A DNA stretch of 43,665 nt from Bacillus sp. AFS037270 (GCF_002585305.1 NZ_NUNF01000008.1:25331-68995); one strand, 5' to 3'. Positions 24,601 to 33,266 are shown, counted from the first letter of the stretch. Numbers and translations: made by a program. The notes: generated from the sequence alone by a model not told the origin.

Positions 24601-26228
24601 TTTCACCGCCGCCGCACCATGACATTTATTCCATCGAGGATTTGGCTCAGCTGATCCATGATTTGAAAAATGCCAATCGTGATGCCCGCATTAGCGTTAA
24701 GCTAGTTTCAAAAGGCGGCGTAGGAACCATCGCTGCCGGCGTAGCTAAAGCGGTAGCCGATGTAATTGTCATCAGTGGATACGATGGTGGAACGGGTGCA
24801 TCACCGAAAACGAGCATTCAGCATGCCGGATTGCCTTGGGAGCTTGGATTAGCAGAGGCACACCAAACACTTATGTTAAATGGTTTGCGTGACCGCGTAG
24901 TACTTGAAACAGACGGTAAATTAATGACAGGTAAAGATGTTGTCATGGCAGCCTTACTAGGAGCAGAAGAATATGGCTTTGCTACTGCACCGCTTGTGGT
25001 TCTTGGCTGTGTGATGATGCGTGTTTGTCATTTAGATACTTGTCCAGTTGGTATTGCGACTCAAAACCCTGAGCTTCGTAGAAAGTTCACAGGCGAGGCC
25101 GATTATATTGTTAATTTTATGCGCTTTGTTGCACAAGAAGTACGTGAGATCATGGCAGAGCTTGGTTTTAGAACAGTTGAGGAAATGGTTGGCCGTACAG
25201 ATGTTCTAGCTGTAAGTGAGCGTGCAAAAGCACATTGGAAGGCTCAGCATTTAGATTTAACTGCTTTACTTCACAAGCCTGAAGGAACGTGCACGTTTAA
25301 ACGTCCGCAAAATCATAGAATTGACGAAACTCTTGATATCAAACACATTCTACCGGCTGTTCAACCAGCATTAGAGCAGGGAACACCTGTAGATGTTACT
25401 TTCCCAATTACAAACGTAAACCGTGTAGCTGGTACGATTGTCGGAAGTGAAATTTCTAAACGCTACGGTGAAGAAGGTCTTCCAGAGGATACGATTACTT
25501 TAAGGTTTACTGGTTCTGCGGGCCAAAGCTTTGGAGCCTTTGTACCAAAAGGCATGACTCTTGAGCTTACTGGAGACGTGAACGATTATGTTGGTAAAGG
25601 TCTGTCTGGCGGAAAAATAATCGTCAAAGCAGATAAACATACAAAGATCGCTTCAGGTGAAAATGTCATCGCCGGAAATGTCGCCTTTATCGGGGCAACA
25701 AGCGGTGAAGCATATATTAACGGCCGTGCTGGTGAACGTTTTGCCGTTCGTAACAGTGGGGTAAACGTTGTTGTTGAAGGAATTGGCGACCATGGCTGTG
25801 AATATATGACTGGCGGACGTGTGGTTATCTTAGGTGATGTTGGTAAAAACTTCGGAGCAGGTATGTCCGGCGGAATTGCCTATGTCTTAGCTGATGATAA
25901 GGATGCATTTAAGCATTTATGTAACCAAGAATTAATTGAATTTGAAACAGTATCAAATCCTGCCGATCAAGATGAGCTAAAACAGTTAATCGAGAACCAT
26001 TTCGCGTTTACAGGAAGTGTGAAGGCGAGCTGTGTTCTAGAAAACTGGGAAGAGTGTGTCAGAAAATTTGTCAAAGTCATTCCAAAGGATTATAAACGGA
26101 TGATCCAATTGATCGAGGAGCAAAAACTAGCAGGCTTATCGGAAGAAGAAGCTGTAATGAGTGCCTTTTTAGCGAATTCCGGAGCATTACCAAAACCATC
26201 TAAACAGCAGGAAGCTGCAATCCGCTAA
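21681..26228 (+). CDS. gltB: glutamate synthase, large (alpha) subunit
   Basis: This enzyme makes two glutamates from glutamine, 2-oxoglutarate and NADPH (called gltA in B. subtilis, gltB elsewhere). The 1515-residue chain has the class II glutamine amidotransferase domain with catalytic Cys22 in HDACGIG after a 21-residue propeptide. A central domain follows. The FMN-binding synthase domain contains GAMSFGSISKEAHE, SNSGEGGED and GYDGGTGASPKTS, and the 3Fe-4S cluster cysteines are in CVMMRVCHLDTCPVG. The C-terminal GXGXG beta-helix repeats include GGKIIVKAD and MTGGRVVILGDVGKNFGAGMSGG. It is full length and is followed by the small subunit after 17 bases. Confidence 0.97.
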   Translation: MTYHQLPKAQGLYRPEFEHDACGIGLYAHIKGNATHDIVAKGLKMLCQLDHRGGQGSDPLTGDGAGLMVQIPDLFFRQECSTMNLPEQGKYGVGMLFFSKDDAQREKIETYINKLVEQEGQTVLGWRTVPVNAENIGVTAQESCPVVRQLFVGANENNTDSLAFERKLYVIRKQSENWAKESEYRFYFASFSSRTIVYKGLLTPEQVDQFYLDLQDENFVSAFALVHSRFSTNTFPSWERAHPNRYLIHNGEINTLQGNIHWMKARESQFVSEAFGSDLEKVLPILDTDGSDSSILDNALEFLVLAGRKPAHAAMMLVPEPWSENPHITEEKRAFYEYHSSLMEPWDGPSAISFTDGKQIGAILDRNGLRPARYYVTEDDYIIFSSEVGVIDVEPEKVLYKERLSPGKMLLIDLEEGRIISDEEIKYQLANEQPYQQWLDEQLVRLEEKVETEGEVPADLLTLQKAFGYTYEDIQKYILPAVSEGKDPLGAMGNDMPLAVLSDRPQNLFNYFKQLFAQVTNPPVDSIREAIVTSTISYLGAEGNLLHPSAENCRRIQLETPILANSQLEELKNSEAFKSKVIDILFTENLENSLNEVCRQADEVIAEGTSLIILSDRNMSENEVAIPSVLAASALHQHLIREGLRTKASIIVETGEVREVHHFAVLLGYGVDAINPYLVFATYQEAVQEGTLSFTYQEAVEKYLYSMTEGVVKVMSKMGISTVQSYRGAQIFEAVGISSDVIDRYFTGTVSQLGGIGLETIAEEAKLRHADAFKETTDKTLESGSNFQWRHDGEHHAFNPGTIHTLQWACRTGDYDLFKKYSDLANEERLGFLRNLFSFNGSRQAVPIEEVESVDSIVRRFKTGAMSFGSISKEAHETLAIAMNRLGGKSNSGEGGEDASRFVLDENGDNRGSKIKQIASGRFGVKSHYLVNAEELQIKMAQGAKPGEGGQLMGKKVYPWVADVRGATPGVSLISPPPHHDIYSIEDLAQLIHDLKNANRDARISVKLVSKGGVGTIAAGVAKAVADVIVISGYDGGTGASPKTSIQHAGLPWELGLAEAHQTLMLNGLRDRVVLETDGKLMTGKDVVMAALLGAEEYGFATAPLVVLGCVMMRVCHLDTCPVGIATQNPELRRKFTGEADYIVNFMRFVAQEVREIMAELGFRTVEEMVGRTDVLAVSERAKAHWKAQHLDLTALLHKPEGTCTFKRPQNHRIDETLDIKHILPAVQPALEQGTPVDVTFPITNVNRVAGTIVGSEISKRYGEEGLPEDTITLRFTGSAGQSFGAFVPKGMTLELTGDVNDYVGKGLSGGKIIVKADKHTKIASGENVIAGNVAFIGATSGEAYINGRAGERFAVRNSGVNVVVEGIGDHGCEYMTGGRVVILGDVGKNFGAGMSGGIAYVLADDKDAFKHLCNQELIEFETVSNPADQDELKQLIENHFAFTGSVKASCVLENWEECVRKFVKVIPKDYKRMIQLIEEQKLAGLSEEEAVMSAFLANSGALPKPSKQQEAAIR

Positions 26229-26245
26229 GAAAGGGGAAAAGGAAA

Positions 26246-27712
26246 ATGGGGAAAACAACTGGATTTATGGAATATGCTCGTGAAAAAGTCGGAGAAAGAG
26301 ATCCTCTAACACGCCTAAACGACTGGAAAGAGCATAAAGTTCCTTTTTCTGATGAAAAGTTAAGTATACAGGGGGCGCGGTGCATGGACTGCGCCACTCC
26401 TTTCTGCCATATCGGCATGGAGATTCAAGGAGCCACATCTGGCTGTCCGATTCACAACCTCATTCCGGAGTGGAATGATCTGGTTTATCGTGGTCGCTGG
26501 AAAGAAGCACTTGATCGCCTGATGAAAACGAATAATTTCCCTGAGTTTACAGGACGGGTTTGTCCGGCTCCGTGTGAAGGTTCATGTACGGTAGCAATTT
26601 CCGACCCGGCCGTAACTATCAAGAATATTGAACAAGCGATTATTGATAAAGGTTTTGAAAACGGATGGATCACACCAAGGATTCCTACTTCACGGACTGG
26701 AAAAAAGGTAGCAATTATTGGTTCTGGCCCTGCAGGAATGGCTGCTGCTGATCAGCTAAATCAAGCAGGTCACTCAGTAACTGTTTTTGAGCGGGCAGAC
26801 CGTCCTGGCGGCTTGTTGATGTATGGAATTCCGAACATGAAGCTTGAGAAAGAAGTCGTAGAACGACGGATTCGTTTATTGACTCAAGAAGGTATCGACT
26901 TCGTTACAAATACAGAAGTGGGCAAAGATATTACAGCTGCAGAACTTCAAGAACAGTTCGATGCCGTTATTCTTTGCACAGGTGCGCAAAAGCAGCGTGA
27001 TTTAGTGATTGAAGGCCGTGAAGCAAAGGGCATTCACTTTGCGATGGACTATTTGACGCTAGCGACTAAAAGTCTACTAGATTCAAATTTTGAAGATGGT
27101 CAATTTATCGATGTAGAAGGCAAAGACGTCATCGTTATTGGTGGTGGAGATACAGGCGCCGACTGTGTGGCAACAGCGCTTCGTCAAAAATGTAACAGTG
27201 TTGTTCAATTTGGTAAGCATCCACAATTACCTGTTGAACGGACTTCTAATAATTTATGGCCAGCATATCCGAACGTTTTTACAATGGATTATGCATATAA
27301 GGAAGCTGAAGCAAAATTTGGGGAAGATCCTCGTCAATATTCCATTCAAACGAAGAAAATCGTTGCTGATGAGAATGGGAATCTGAAAGAGCTTCACACC
27401 ATCCAAATGGAGAAACTTAAGGATGAAAATGGTCGTTATTATTTTAAAGAAATCCCAGGCACTGAAAAAGTATGGCCGGCACAGTTTGTGTTTATCGCGA
27501 TTGGCTTTGAGGGAACAGAGCAGCCATTGTTGAACCAATTTGGTGTGAAAGCAGTTAACCAAAAGGTTCAAGCTTCATACGGTGAATTCAAAACCAACGT
27601 TGAGGGAGTTTTCGCTGCAGGCGATGCTAGAAGAGGACAAAGTCTTATCGTTTGGGCGATTAACGAAGGACGGGAAGTCGCACAAGAAGTCGACAAATAC
27701 TTAATGGTTTAA
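26246..27712 (+). CDS. gltD: glutamate synthase, small (beta) subunit
   Basis: This 488-residue flavoprotein passes electrons from NADPH to the large subunit (gltB in B. subtilis). The N-terminal domain holds the cysteines for two 4Fe-4S clusters ([30 protein letters not shown]). The FAD-binding Rossmann motif is [15 protein letters not shown] near residue 152, and the NADPH-binding motif is [18 protein letters not shown] near residue 293. The C-terminal FAD motif [19 protein letters not shown] is present. It lies 17 bases after the large subunit and is followed by a terminator, so it ends the operon. Confidence 0.97.
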   Translation: MGKTTGFMEYAREKVGERDPLTRLNDWKEHKVPFSDEKLSIQGARCMDCATPFCHIGMEIQGATSGCPIHNLIPEWNDLVYRGRWKEALDRLMKTNNFPEFTGRVCPAPCEGSCTVAISDPAVTIKNIEQAIIDKGFENGWITPRIPTSRTGKKVAIIGSGPAGMAAADQLNQAGHSVTVFERADRPGGLLMYGIPNMKLEKEVVERRIRLLTQEGIDFVTNTEVGKDITAAELQEQFDAVILCTGAQKQRDLVIEGREAKGIHFAMDYLTLATKSLLDSNFEDGQFIDVEGKDVIVIGGGDTGADCVATALRQKCNSVVQFGKHPQLPVERTSNNLWPAYPNVFTMDYAYKEAEAKFGEDPRQYSIQTKKIVADENGNLKELHTIQMEKLKDENGRYYFKEIPGTEKVWPAQFVFIAIGFEGTEQPLLNQFGVKAVNQKVQASYGEFKTNVEGVFAAGDARRGQSLIVWAINEGREVAQEVDKYLMV

Positions 27713-27768
27713 TAAATCCTTCTATTAATATTATTTAATAACTGCCGTAAGTATTTACGAGTCAGGGT

Positions 27769-27806
27769 ACAGGTATCATCCAACAGGGGTGGTGCCTGTT
27801 TTTTTG
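27769..27806 (+). terminator. terminator of the glutamate synthase operon
   Basis: ACAGGTATCATCC pairs with GGGTGGTGCCTGT (13 bp with G-T wobbles) around a short loop, followed by TTTTTTT. Confidence 0.88.
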
Positions 27807-27856
27807 GCGGAAACACTAATACTCATTAGAAAAATAATTTAAAAAGTTGCAATTAT

Positions 27857-27885
27857 TTGACTGTTATTTAGGGTCGCTATATTAT
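27857..27885 (+). promoter_or_regulatory. marR promoter with operator-like palindrome in the spacer
   Basis: TTGACT (27857-27862), 17 bases, TATTAT (27880-27885). The spacer and -10 contain TATTTAGGGTCGCTATAT (27865-27882), repeated exactly at 28405-28422. Its outer arms ATWTAG and CTAWAT are symmetric around five bases, a typical MarR operator shape, so autorepression is likely. Confidence 0.75.
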
Positions 27886-27907
27886 TTTAATTATGAGGTG
27901 AAGGATA

Positions 27908-28372
27908 ATGGATTCACAGGATAGACTACTAGAACAATTTGTAGACTGTTTTCAAGCAATAGGCCGATTTATGAAACGTAATCAGTGGAGTCATCAAGAA
28001 ACTGCAGAGATTACAAAGACCCAGTGGTTGATTTTACGATTCTTGAGTAAAAACGATGGCTGTACGATTGGACAGCTTGCAGAGCGGCTGGAAGTGCGTT
28101 CGAGTTCAATGTCTCAGATGATTGATCGATTAGAGTTAGCTGGAACCGTATTTCGCGAACCGGACAAGAATGATGCGAGAACTCGTATTGTCAAATTAAC
28201 TGAGGCTGGTAGAGAGACTATTATGAGAATGAAAAATTCTCGAATGGAGATATTGTCAGGTCCGTTCAATCAACTCACACAAGAGGAACAGGAGACAATT
28301 GTCGAGTTATTGATAAAGATGGCCAGTGATTTAAAACCAAATGGTGATCTAGATGACCAGGAAGGGAAATAA
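27908..28372 (+). CDS. MarR-family transcriptional regulator
   Basis: This 154-residue winged-helix regulator has a dimerisation helix (LLEQFVDCFQAIGRFMKR), an HTH (CTIGQLAERLEVRSSSMSQMIDRLELAGTV), a wing (FREPDKNDARTRIVKLTEAGRE) and a C-terminal dimerisation helix, all in the usual order. No redox cysteine of the OhrR type is placed near the N-terminus; Cys19 is present but lacks the surrounding tyrosine pattern. Its own promoter and that of the next gene share the same palindrome, so it probably represses both. GAGGTGAAGG precedes the ATG. Confidence 0.9.
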   Translation: MDSQDRLLEQFVDCFQAIGRFMKRNQWSHQETAEITKTQWLILRFLSKNDGCTIGQLAERLEVRSSSMSQMIDRLELAGTVFREPDKNDARTRIVKLTEAGRETIMRMKNSRMEILSGPFNQLTQEEQETIVELLIKMASDLKPNGDLDDQEGK

Positions 28373-28395
28373 ATTTTTTTTGTGACTTTATATAG

Positions 28396-28425
28396 TTGCG
28401 ATAATATTTAGGGTCGCTATATAAA
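28396..28425 (+). promoter_or_regulatory. nitroreductase promoter with the same MarR operator
   Basis: TTGCGA (28396-28401), 18 bases, TATAAA (28420-28425). The palindrome TATTTAGGGTCGCTATAT at 28405-28422 overlaps spacer and -10 exactly as in the marR promoter. The gene starts about 180 bases downstream, leaving a long leader. Confidence 0.7.
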
Positions 28426-28426
28426 A

Positions 28427-28579
28427 TAAATTCTTAATTTTTCACACTGACGATGGTTTTATTAAGGAACCGAAGAGCTTATCGGGTCGATCGTTATTTA
28501 GTGAACCAAAAAATGAAAGGTGGTGGTTACCAAGGACTAAATATACCGATGGTTTCCATGTAAATAAAAATTTTTAATA
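28427..28579 (+). pseudogene. coding-like remnant in the leader of the nitroreductase
   Basis: One frame is open for about 50 codons and reads through GFIKEPKSLSGRSLFSEPK and ERWWLPRTKYTDGFHVNKNF before TAA. It has no start codon near its beginning and no ribosome binding site. It could be the decayed end of a gene formerly between marR and the nitroreductase gene, or chance. A second frame ends KGGGYQGLNIPMVSM, so at most one of them is meaningful. Confidence 0.25.
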
Positions 28580-28607
28580 GAATTAAAAATCAAAAGGAGG
28601 AAATTTC

Positions 28608-29096
28608 TTGAATAATATTCTAGAAGTCATTTGTTCTCGCCGTAATATAAAAAATTTCAAATCCGAACCTGTCAGCATGGAACTAATAACCAAATGGCTG
28701 CAAGCAGGCACTATGGCCCCCAATCATAAAATGACCGAACCATGGGAAGTGTACGTGCTTGGTGAGGAGACAAGAGCAAAACTAAATCACAAAACTAATT
28801 TCTGTCATGCGCCTGTGGTACTTGCTATTTTATCTAGACACGGCGCAACAGAAATAGAAACAGAAGAAAATGTCCTTGCTACCGCTTGCTTTGTCCAAAA
28901 TTTTAATTTAGCTGCTTGGGCAGAAGGGGTTGGTACATTCTGGTCATCAATGGGAAATCATCAGAAAAACCGTGATATAATGGGTGTTTCTGATGATTAT
29001 GATGTTATTGGAGTGTTTGGTGTCGGTTACCCAGCTGAAATAAATAAACCAAAAGAGAGAAAACCTATTCTAGATAAAATAAAGTACCTTCCATAA
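28608..29096 (+). CDS. short nitroreductase-family oxidoreductase
   Basis: This is an FMN-dependent nitroreductase-like protein of 162 residues. The N-terminus ICSRRNIKNFKSEPV carries the conserved arginines that bind FMN phosphate, MAPNHKMTEPWEVYVL is the second motif, and LAAWAEGVGTFWSS with FGVGYPAEINKPKERKP is the C-terminal signature. It is about 25-40 residues shorter than usual: the helical stretch between EETRAKL and HAPVVLAIL is missing, though the reading frame is intact. It begins with TTG after AAAGGAGG. Regulation by the upstream MarR protein is likely through the shared operator, so it may detoxify quinones or nitro compounds; the substrate is unknown. Confidence 0.85.
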   Translation: MNNILEVICSRRNIKNFKSEPVSMELITKWLQAGTMAPNHKMTEPWEVYVLGEETRAKLNHKTNFCHAPVVLAILSRHGATEIETEENVLATACFVQNFNLAAWAEGVGTFWSSMGNHQKNRDIMGVSDDYDVIGVFGVGYPAEINKPKERKPILDKIKYLP

Positions 29097-29177
29097 ATAG
29101 AAAATTTAAGTAAAGTTCGTTGATTTTTGGTTTATTTGAAAAATATTCATCTGACAAGCATTGTTTAATATATAATC

Positions 29178-29204
29178 TAGCTGCATTTACTTGCGGCTTT
29201 TTTG
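29178..29204 (+). terminator. terminator after the nitroreductase
   Basis: AGCTGCA (29179-29185) pairs with TGCGGCT (29192-29198) and is followed by TTTTTT. Confidence 0.75.
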
Positions 29205-29256
29205 TTATCAAATAAAACACACTACCTTTATCACCCTGAAAAGAAATTCTGCTGCA

Positions 29257-30339
29257 TTACTCCACAGTTCCAGTTTGTTGAATTTCAACTTTAGCATGTA
29301 CTAGAACTTTTACTCGGGGATACAGTAAATTCCATTTTTGTTCATTAAATCGACGATCATGTTCTTTATATTTTGCTCCCAAACCTAATGGGTCCACTTG
29401 ATGTTTCTTAAAATGTGAAACAATTTTCAAGGAATTCTTCTCTAGTATTTGTTCAATTTGTTTTTGTATCTTTTGTTTATGAATAGGTACTCTTTGTTTC
29501 TTTGGAGAAGAAAACTCTTGAAGTCTAGTTCTCATTTTTAAGTAGACAGTAAATTCTGGTCTGCCTTTTATTATTTTCACTTTGTACTTTGCATTTGAAT
29601 GAAGGATATCTAGAACGACCTTTTCACCATTATTTAAAATAAACTGGTGTAATGCATGTTTGTAGTTATCAACCAGTCCTTTGAATATGAAAAGATCGTC
29701 CATCGATAAAGAAGATACTAATTGATCATCTTTTAATATTGCCAACCCATTAATCTTGATCGATCCGTTTGCCTTTTTGATTAATGGCAAATAGGGATCC
29801 TGCCCTACTTGTGAAAATTGAAATAGGAAAGTGTGTAAATCAGTACGTGGAAGTTGTCCAGATTCCATATTTTGAACAAGCATTTCTTGTAAAAAGATGG
29901 AGATATTCTCTGTTTTATATTTTTCCGCACTTAATACATCAGTTGCATTGCCATCTACAATCGCCATTTGAACAAGGCTACCGATTGAGGGATCACGGTT
30001 TAAGGTGTCTACAAAATCATTAATCCCTTTTTTTGATAATTTTCTACCGTATAGAGCCAAACGGAGCTGCCCACTTTCCACTGGATATCTAGTTTCATTA
30101 TTTATCATTGCACGAACCTCTTTGCTAGAATGCCCCGTGCTTATTTTGATTTCCGTAGTAGAAGATTTGTCCTTTTTAAAAATTGGAATGACGAGTGTCT
30201 CTTTTATTCTGTTGTGAGAAGCCAGATCAAAACCTATACCCTGTGACATGTTAATTTCATTTACAATTTTTTGGGGGATAAAACTACAACCTGTTAGGAA
30301 TAACATCAAAAATATCCCAAGTAATGAACGATTAGCCAT
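29257..30339 (-). CDS. gerC-type: germinant receptor C subunit (GerAC family lipoprotein)
   Basis: This is the lipoprotein subunit of a nutrient germinant receptor in the spore inner membrane. The 360-residue protein has the lipobox FLTGC with lipidated Cys18, the N-terminal INMSQGIGFDL block found in GerAC proteins, and a C-terminal domain ending in a long helix plus VKVLVHAKVEIQQTGTVE. Its start overlaps the end of the B subunit gene by 8 bases, so translation is coupled. It completes an A-B-C operon. The germinant is not predictable from sequence. Confidence 0.92.
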   Translation of the reverse strand: MANRSLLGIFLMLFLTGCSFIPQKIVNEINMSQGIGFDLASHNRIKETLVIPIFKKDKSSTTEIKISTGHSSKEVRAMINNETRYPVESGQLRLALYGRKLSKKGINDFVDTLNRDPSIGSLVQMAIVDGNATDVLSAEKYKTENISIFLQEMLVQNMESGQLPRTDLHTFLFQFSQVGQDPYLPLIKKANGSIKINGLAILKDDQLVSSLSMDDLFIFKGLVDNYKHALHQFILNNGEKVVLDILHSNAKYKVKIIKGRPEFTVYLKMRTRLQEFSSPKKQRVPIHKQKIQKQIEQILEKNSLKIVSHFKKHQVDPLGLGAKYKEHDRRFNEQKWNLLYPRVKVLVHAKVEIQQTGTVE

Positions 30340-31417
30340 TGTTATTACCCCTTTTTAATATGGTAAAGATCAGAAGCAGAATAGGGATATAAACATAAAA
30401 TAACCATAGGTTCATTTGAGTAACTATTTTATCTAAAATATCTTTATATGGATCCTTAATTAATAGACTTAGTAATACACTAAAAAGGCTAAGGACAAGT
30501 AAGGTAACTTTTTGCTTTTTATTGAAAACTTTTTTTAGACCTCTACTGGAACACCATAGTAAAAGCGCGATTAATGAGATAACGATTACTAAATACATCG
30601 AAATATATATGTACTCAAATCTTTCCAAGTAAGAAAATTTTATTATTTTTGTTAACGACAATTCTGGCCAAATGGTTGTTCCTAATTGTTTCTCACTATA
30701 AAAGGTAAAGGAAACTATAGCAGAAAGAGTATAAAGGAGGGTAGTAAATAAAGCACCCAAATGAGCATATTTTCTTGATGATTTTACATTTCTAATAAAA
30801 GGGTAAAACATAAGCAAAGTTTCCGTGCCTGCTAATGTATACATTGAGCTTTTAACAGCATCCACTAAATCCATAAAGGAATGATTCATAAAAGGTAGCA
30901 GATTAGAAAAGTGGGCCATTTTTATTGGAAAAACATACAGGGCGATCAGCCATATTTGTGGATAAATAAAGGATAATAACGAGATCCCAACGACGGCTCT
31001 AAAACCTCCAGATATACAATAATATACTAGTGCCAGGATTATGATAGACATGATCCATGCTGACAAACCAGGGTACATCCAGACTTGAATAATTTCTATA
31101 TAACCAAGTAAAACAGATAAACTGGCTAACCAGTAATACAACATAATAACAAAACTTAAAATTTTGCCAATGATTTTACCAAAAACTATTGAATGAACAT
31201 CCACGATGTCTCCATCTGCTTTTGCTAAAAGTTTAAACATAACCCAAATAAACAATTGAACTAAGCATCCAGCCAATATTACACCAATCCAGGCATCATA
31301 ACCTGCTTTTTTAGTGATGGTTCTTTGAAAACTTAAAATTCCAACACCCACCTGTGAACTATAAATCGTAAAAAAGACTAGATAGGGAGAAATTTGATGC
31401 CTAATATTAACTTGCAA
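30332..31417 (-). CDS. gerB-type: germinant receptor B subunit (GerAB family, APC fold)
   Basis: This integral membrane protein of 361 residues has about ten predicted membrane helices and belongs to the spore germination permease group of the amino acid/polyamine transporter fold. It binds the germinant in characterised receptors. The early segment ...SSQVGVGILSFQR... is the conserved family start, and GTETLLMFYPFI in the middle is also characteristic. It lies 18 bases after the A subunit gene and overlaps the C subunit gene. Confidence 0.93.
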   Translation of the reverse strand: MQVNIRHQISPYLVFFTIYSSQVGVGILSFQRTITKKAGYDAWIGVILAGCLVQLFIWVMFKLLAKADGDIVDVHSIVFGKIIGKILSFVIMLYYWLASLSVLLGYIEIIQVWMYPGLSAWIMSIIILALVYYCISGGFRAVVGISLLSFIYPQIWLIALYVFPIKMAHFSNLLPFMNHSFMDLVDAVKSSMYTLAGTETLLMFYPFIRNVKSSRKYAHLGALFTTLLYTLSAIVSFTFYSEKQLGTTIWPELSLTKIIKFSYLERFEYIYISMYLVIVISLIALLLWCSSRGLKKVFNKKQKVTLLVLSLFSVLLSLLIKDPYKDILDKIVTQMNLWLFYVYIPILLLIFTILKRGNNNG

Positions 31418-31435
31418 TTAATTATCCCCCTTTTA

Positions 31436-32926
31436 TTATTCATAAAAATCATTCAATGGCTCTTGGTTTATTTCATTTCCAGTCGATTTTTCCTTCTTTT
31501 GTGGTCTCAGAAATTGAGGTCTTTCCTTTTGCATGGAAAAAGGGAGCCTAACCCATAGATCTTGGAAGGCAGTTTTCCTTAATGGATACATACTTAAATA
31601 TGGACGACCAAGTGAGGTTAGTCGCAGCAAATGTAAAGTAATAAATGATAATCCTGTAAACACCCCAAATAAACCTAACCATTGTGCAAGAATAATGAGA
31701 GGGAATTTAATAAACCTAATGGTGTTGCTAAATTTATAGACAGGTGCTATGTATGATGCTAAGGTTCCAAGTCCTACTAATATAAGCAAAACATTGCTTG
31801 TTAAACCTGCTTCAACCACTGCTTGACCGATAACAATACCACCAACGACGCCAAGTGACTGTCCGATTTTTGTTGGTAACCGAATTCCAGCTTCTTTGAC
31901 CATTTCTATCATAATTTCTAAAATTAGTGCCTCTAAAAAGGGAGGGAATGGAACCGATACCCTTGAACCAACCAAGTTTTCTAATAATTTTGAGGGTATC
32001 AATTCATAATGATAGGTCAGAACCGCTACATATAAAGGACTGACTAGAGCAGCTAAGAAAGAAGAAATAAATCGTAATAAGCGAATAAAATTAGAAATAA
32101 TCCACGTAAAACTATAATCCTCAATGGCAATAAAAGATTCAATGAAGGTAACAGGGAGTATAATAAGATTCGGTGAACCGTCTGCTGCAATGATAATTTT
32201 CCCTTCAGAAAGTCCTGCTGCAACCCGATCGGGCCTTTCAGTTGAAATTGATTGAGGAAATAAAGAGTGAGAATTATCCTCTATCATCGCCGCAATATAA
32301 GAACTGTCTAAAATTTGATCATATTGAACATCTTTAATACGTTGAACCACAGTGTTGACGTTTTCTGGATCAGCGATCCCATCCATATAAATAACCGCTA
32401 CCCTAGTTTTTGACAGTTCTCCGACCTTTAACTCTTTTACTAGCAGGTCAGGAGCTGGCAATCTTTTTCGAATAAGATTTATGTTTGTGTCTAATTCTTC
32501 AATAAAACCAACTTGTGGACCTAATGCCGAAGATTCTATAGTTGGAATACCTACATCTCGAAACTTACTGTTTGCAATATTAATTAATAAAATTTCTTGA
32601 TTATAATTATCCTTTTGAACAGCTATATATCCATTTAAAAGCTTTTGAATGATTTGAGATTTATCATTTATAATAGATATCTCTTGTACGGGTATTTTGC
32701 TTTTCAATTCTTCGAGTGATAGCTGTTCTTGTAAATATGGCAAAACATCTTTATGTAAAATGTCTGAGGATATAAGGGTACGAAAGTAGGAAAGCCAGAA
32801 TGGATCTTTATCTATTATCGAGGTATGCTCATGAACAAAGTCATTGGATTTAGATAAGCGTTCAACCCAGTTTTGTTCTTCAGAATCTTGAAATCCCTGT
32901 TCCTTATCGTTGTTTGGTGACTTCAT
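31436..32926 (-). CDS. gerA-type: germinant receptor A subunit (GerAA family)
   Basis: The A subunit has 496 residues. A large soluble N-terminal domain is followed by about five membrane helices and a cytoplasmic C-terminal tail. Diagnostic segments are KTRVAVIYMDGIADPENVN, IEDNSHSLFPQSISTERPDRVAAGLSEGKI and RVSVPFPPFLEALILEIMIEMVKEAGIRLP, all strongly conserved in GerA proteins. It is the first gene of the operon. A sigma-G-like promoter lies just upstream, so the operon should be expressed in the forespore. Confidence 0.96.
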   Translation of the reverse strand: MKSPNNDKEQGFQDSEEQNWVERLSKSNDFVHEHTSIIDKDPFWLSYFRTLISSDILHKDVLPYLQEQLSLEELKSKIPVQEISIINDKSQIIQKLLNGYIAVQKDNYNQEILLINIANSKFRDVGIPTIESSALGPQVGFIEELDTNINLIRKRLPAPDLLVKELKVGELSKTRVAVIYMDGIADPENVNTVVQRIKDVQYDQILDSSYIAAMIEDNSHSLFPQSISTERPDRVAAGLSEGKIIIAADGSPNLIILPVTFIESFIAIEDYSFTWIISNFIRLLRFISSFLAALVSPLYVAVLTYHYELIPSKLLENLVGSRVSVPFPPFLEALILEIMIEMVKEAGIRLPTKIGQSLGVVGGIVIGQAVVEAGLTSNVLLILVGLGTLASYIAPVYKFSNTIRFIKFPLIILAQWLGLFGVFTGLSFITLHLLRLTSLGRPYLSMYPLRKTAFQDLWVRLPFSMQKERPQFLRPQKKEKSTGNEINQEPLNDFYE

Positions 32927-32952
32927 CGGTATCCCTCAAATGAATTTTTTCT

Positions 32953-32981
32953 CATTATGTGTAAAATGGGGAAATTTATGC
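32953..32981 (-). promoter_or_regulatory. sigma-G-like promoter of the ger operon
   Basis: On the minus strand GCATA (-35, plus 32977-32981), 17 bases, CATAATG (-10, plus 32953-32959). This fits the forespore sigma-G pattern GHATR/CATNHTA closely and lies about 27 bases before the A subunit start. Confidence 0.7.
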
Positions 32982-33186
32982 GAATTAACAACTATTATCC
33001 TTTTTTATATCAGTCGCTCGGGCGTCTATTTTTTTGTTTTAATTTATTACAGTAAATAATTCCATAGAAAGGTATTTGGAGCCTATTAATTAGAAGAGCT
33101 CTTTTTATTTTAACTTTTTTATTGTGATGAGGGACAAGCTAAATCTGTTGAATAAAAATCGTCCTAATATTTTGTGAATATTTTTA
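32982..33186. other. intergenic part between ger operon and the His-rich gene
   Basis: With the flanking promoters this is part of a 340-base stretch without a gene. It is AT-rich. The only other structure I see is the palindrome AAGAGCTCTT followed by T residues around 33091-33105, a weak terminator candidate. Confidence 0.45.
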
Positions 33187-33215
33187 TTGACACCCTGTAT
33201 ACAATCGTATACATT
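33187..33215 (+). promoter_or_regulatory. sigma-A promoter overlapped by an operator
   Basis: TTGACA (33187-33192), 17 bases, TACATT (33210-33215). The spacer holds the palindromic operator GTATACAATCGTATAC (33197-33212), so a bound repressor would block RNA polymerase. Confidence 0.7.
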
Positions 33216-33248
33216 ATAAATATAAACTTTGTGTATACGATTGTATAC
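33197..33248 (+). promoter_or_regulatory. paired GTATAC operators, one the inverse of the other
   Basis: GTATACAATCGTATAC (33197-33212) and GTATACGATTGTATAC (33233-33248) are exact reverse complements of each other, and each is itself a near-palindrome (GTATAC on both sides of four bases). Centre-to-centre distance is 36 bases. The core resembles FadR-subgroup GntR operators such as that of B. subtilis gntR (TTGTATACAA), but the regulator is not identified. Confidence 0.75.
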
Positions 33249-33266
33249 GAGAAAGGGGATTCTTCC

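Noticed and set aside
33174..33266. N-terminal extension of the His-rich protein from an upstream ATG
   Set aside because: It would translate through the -35/-10 region and both operators; the ATG at 33267 has its own ribosome binding site.
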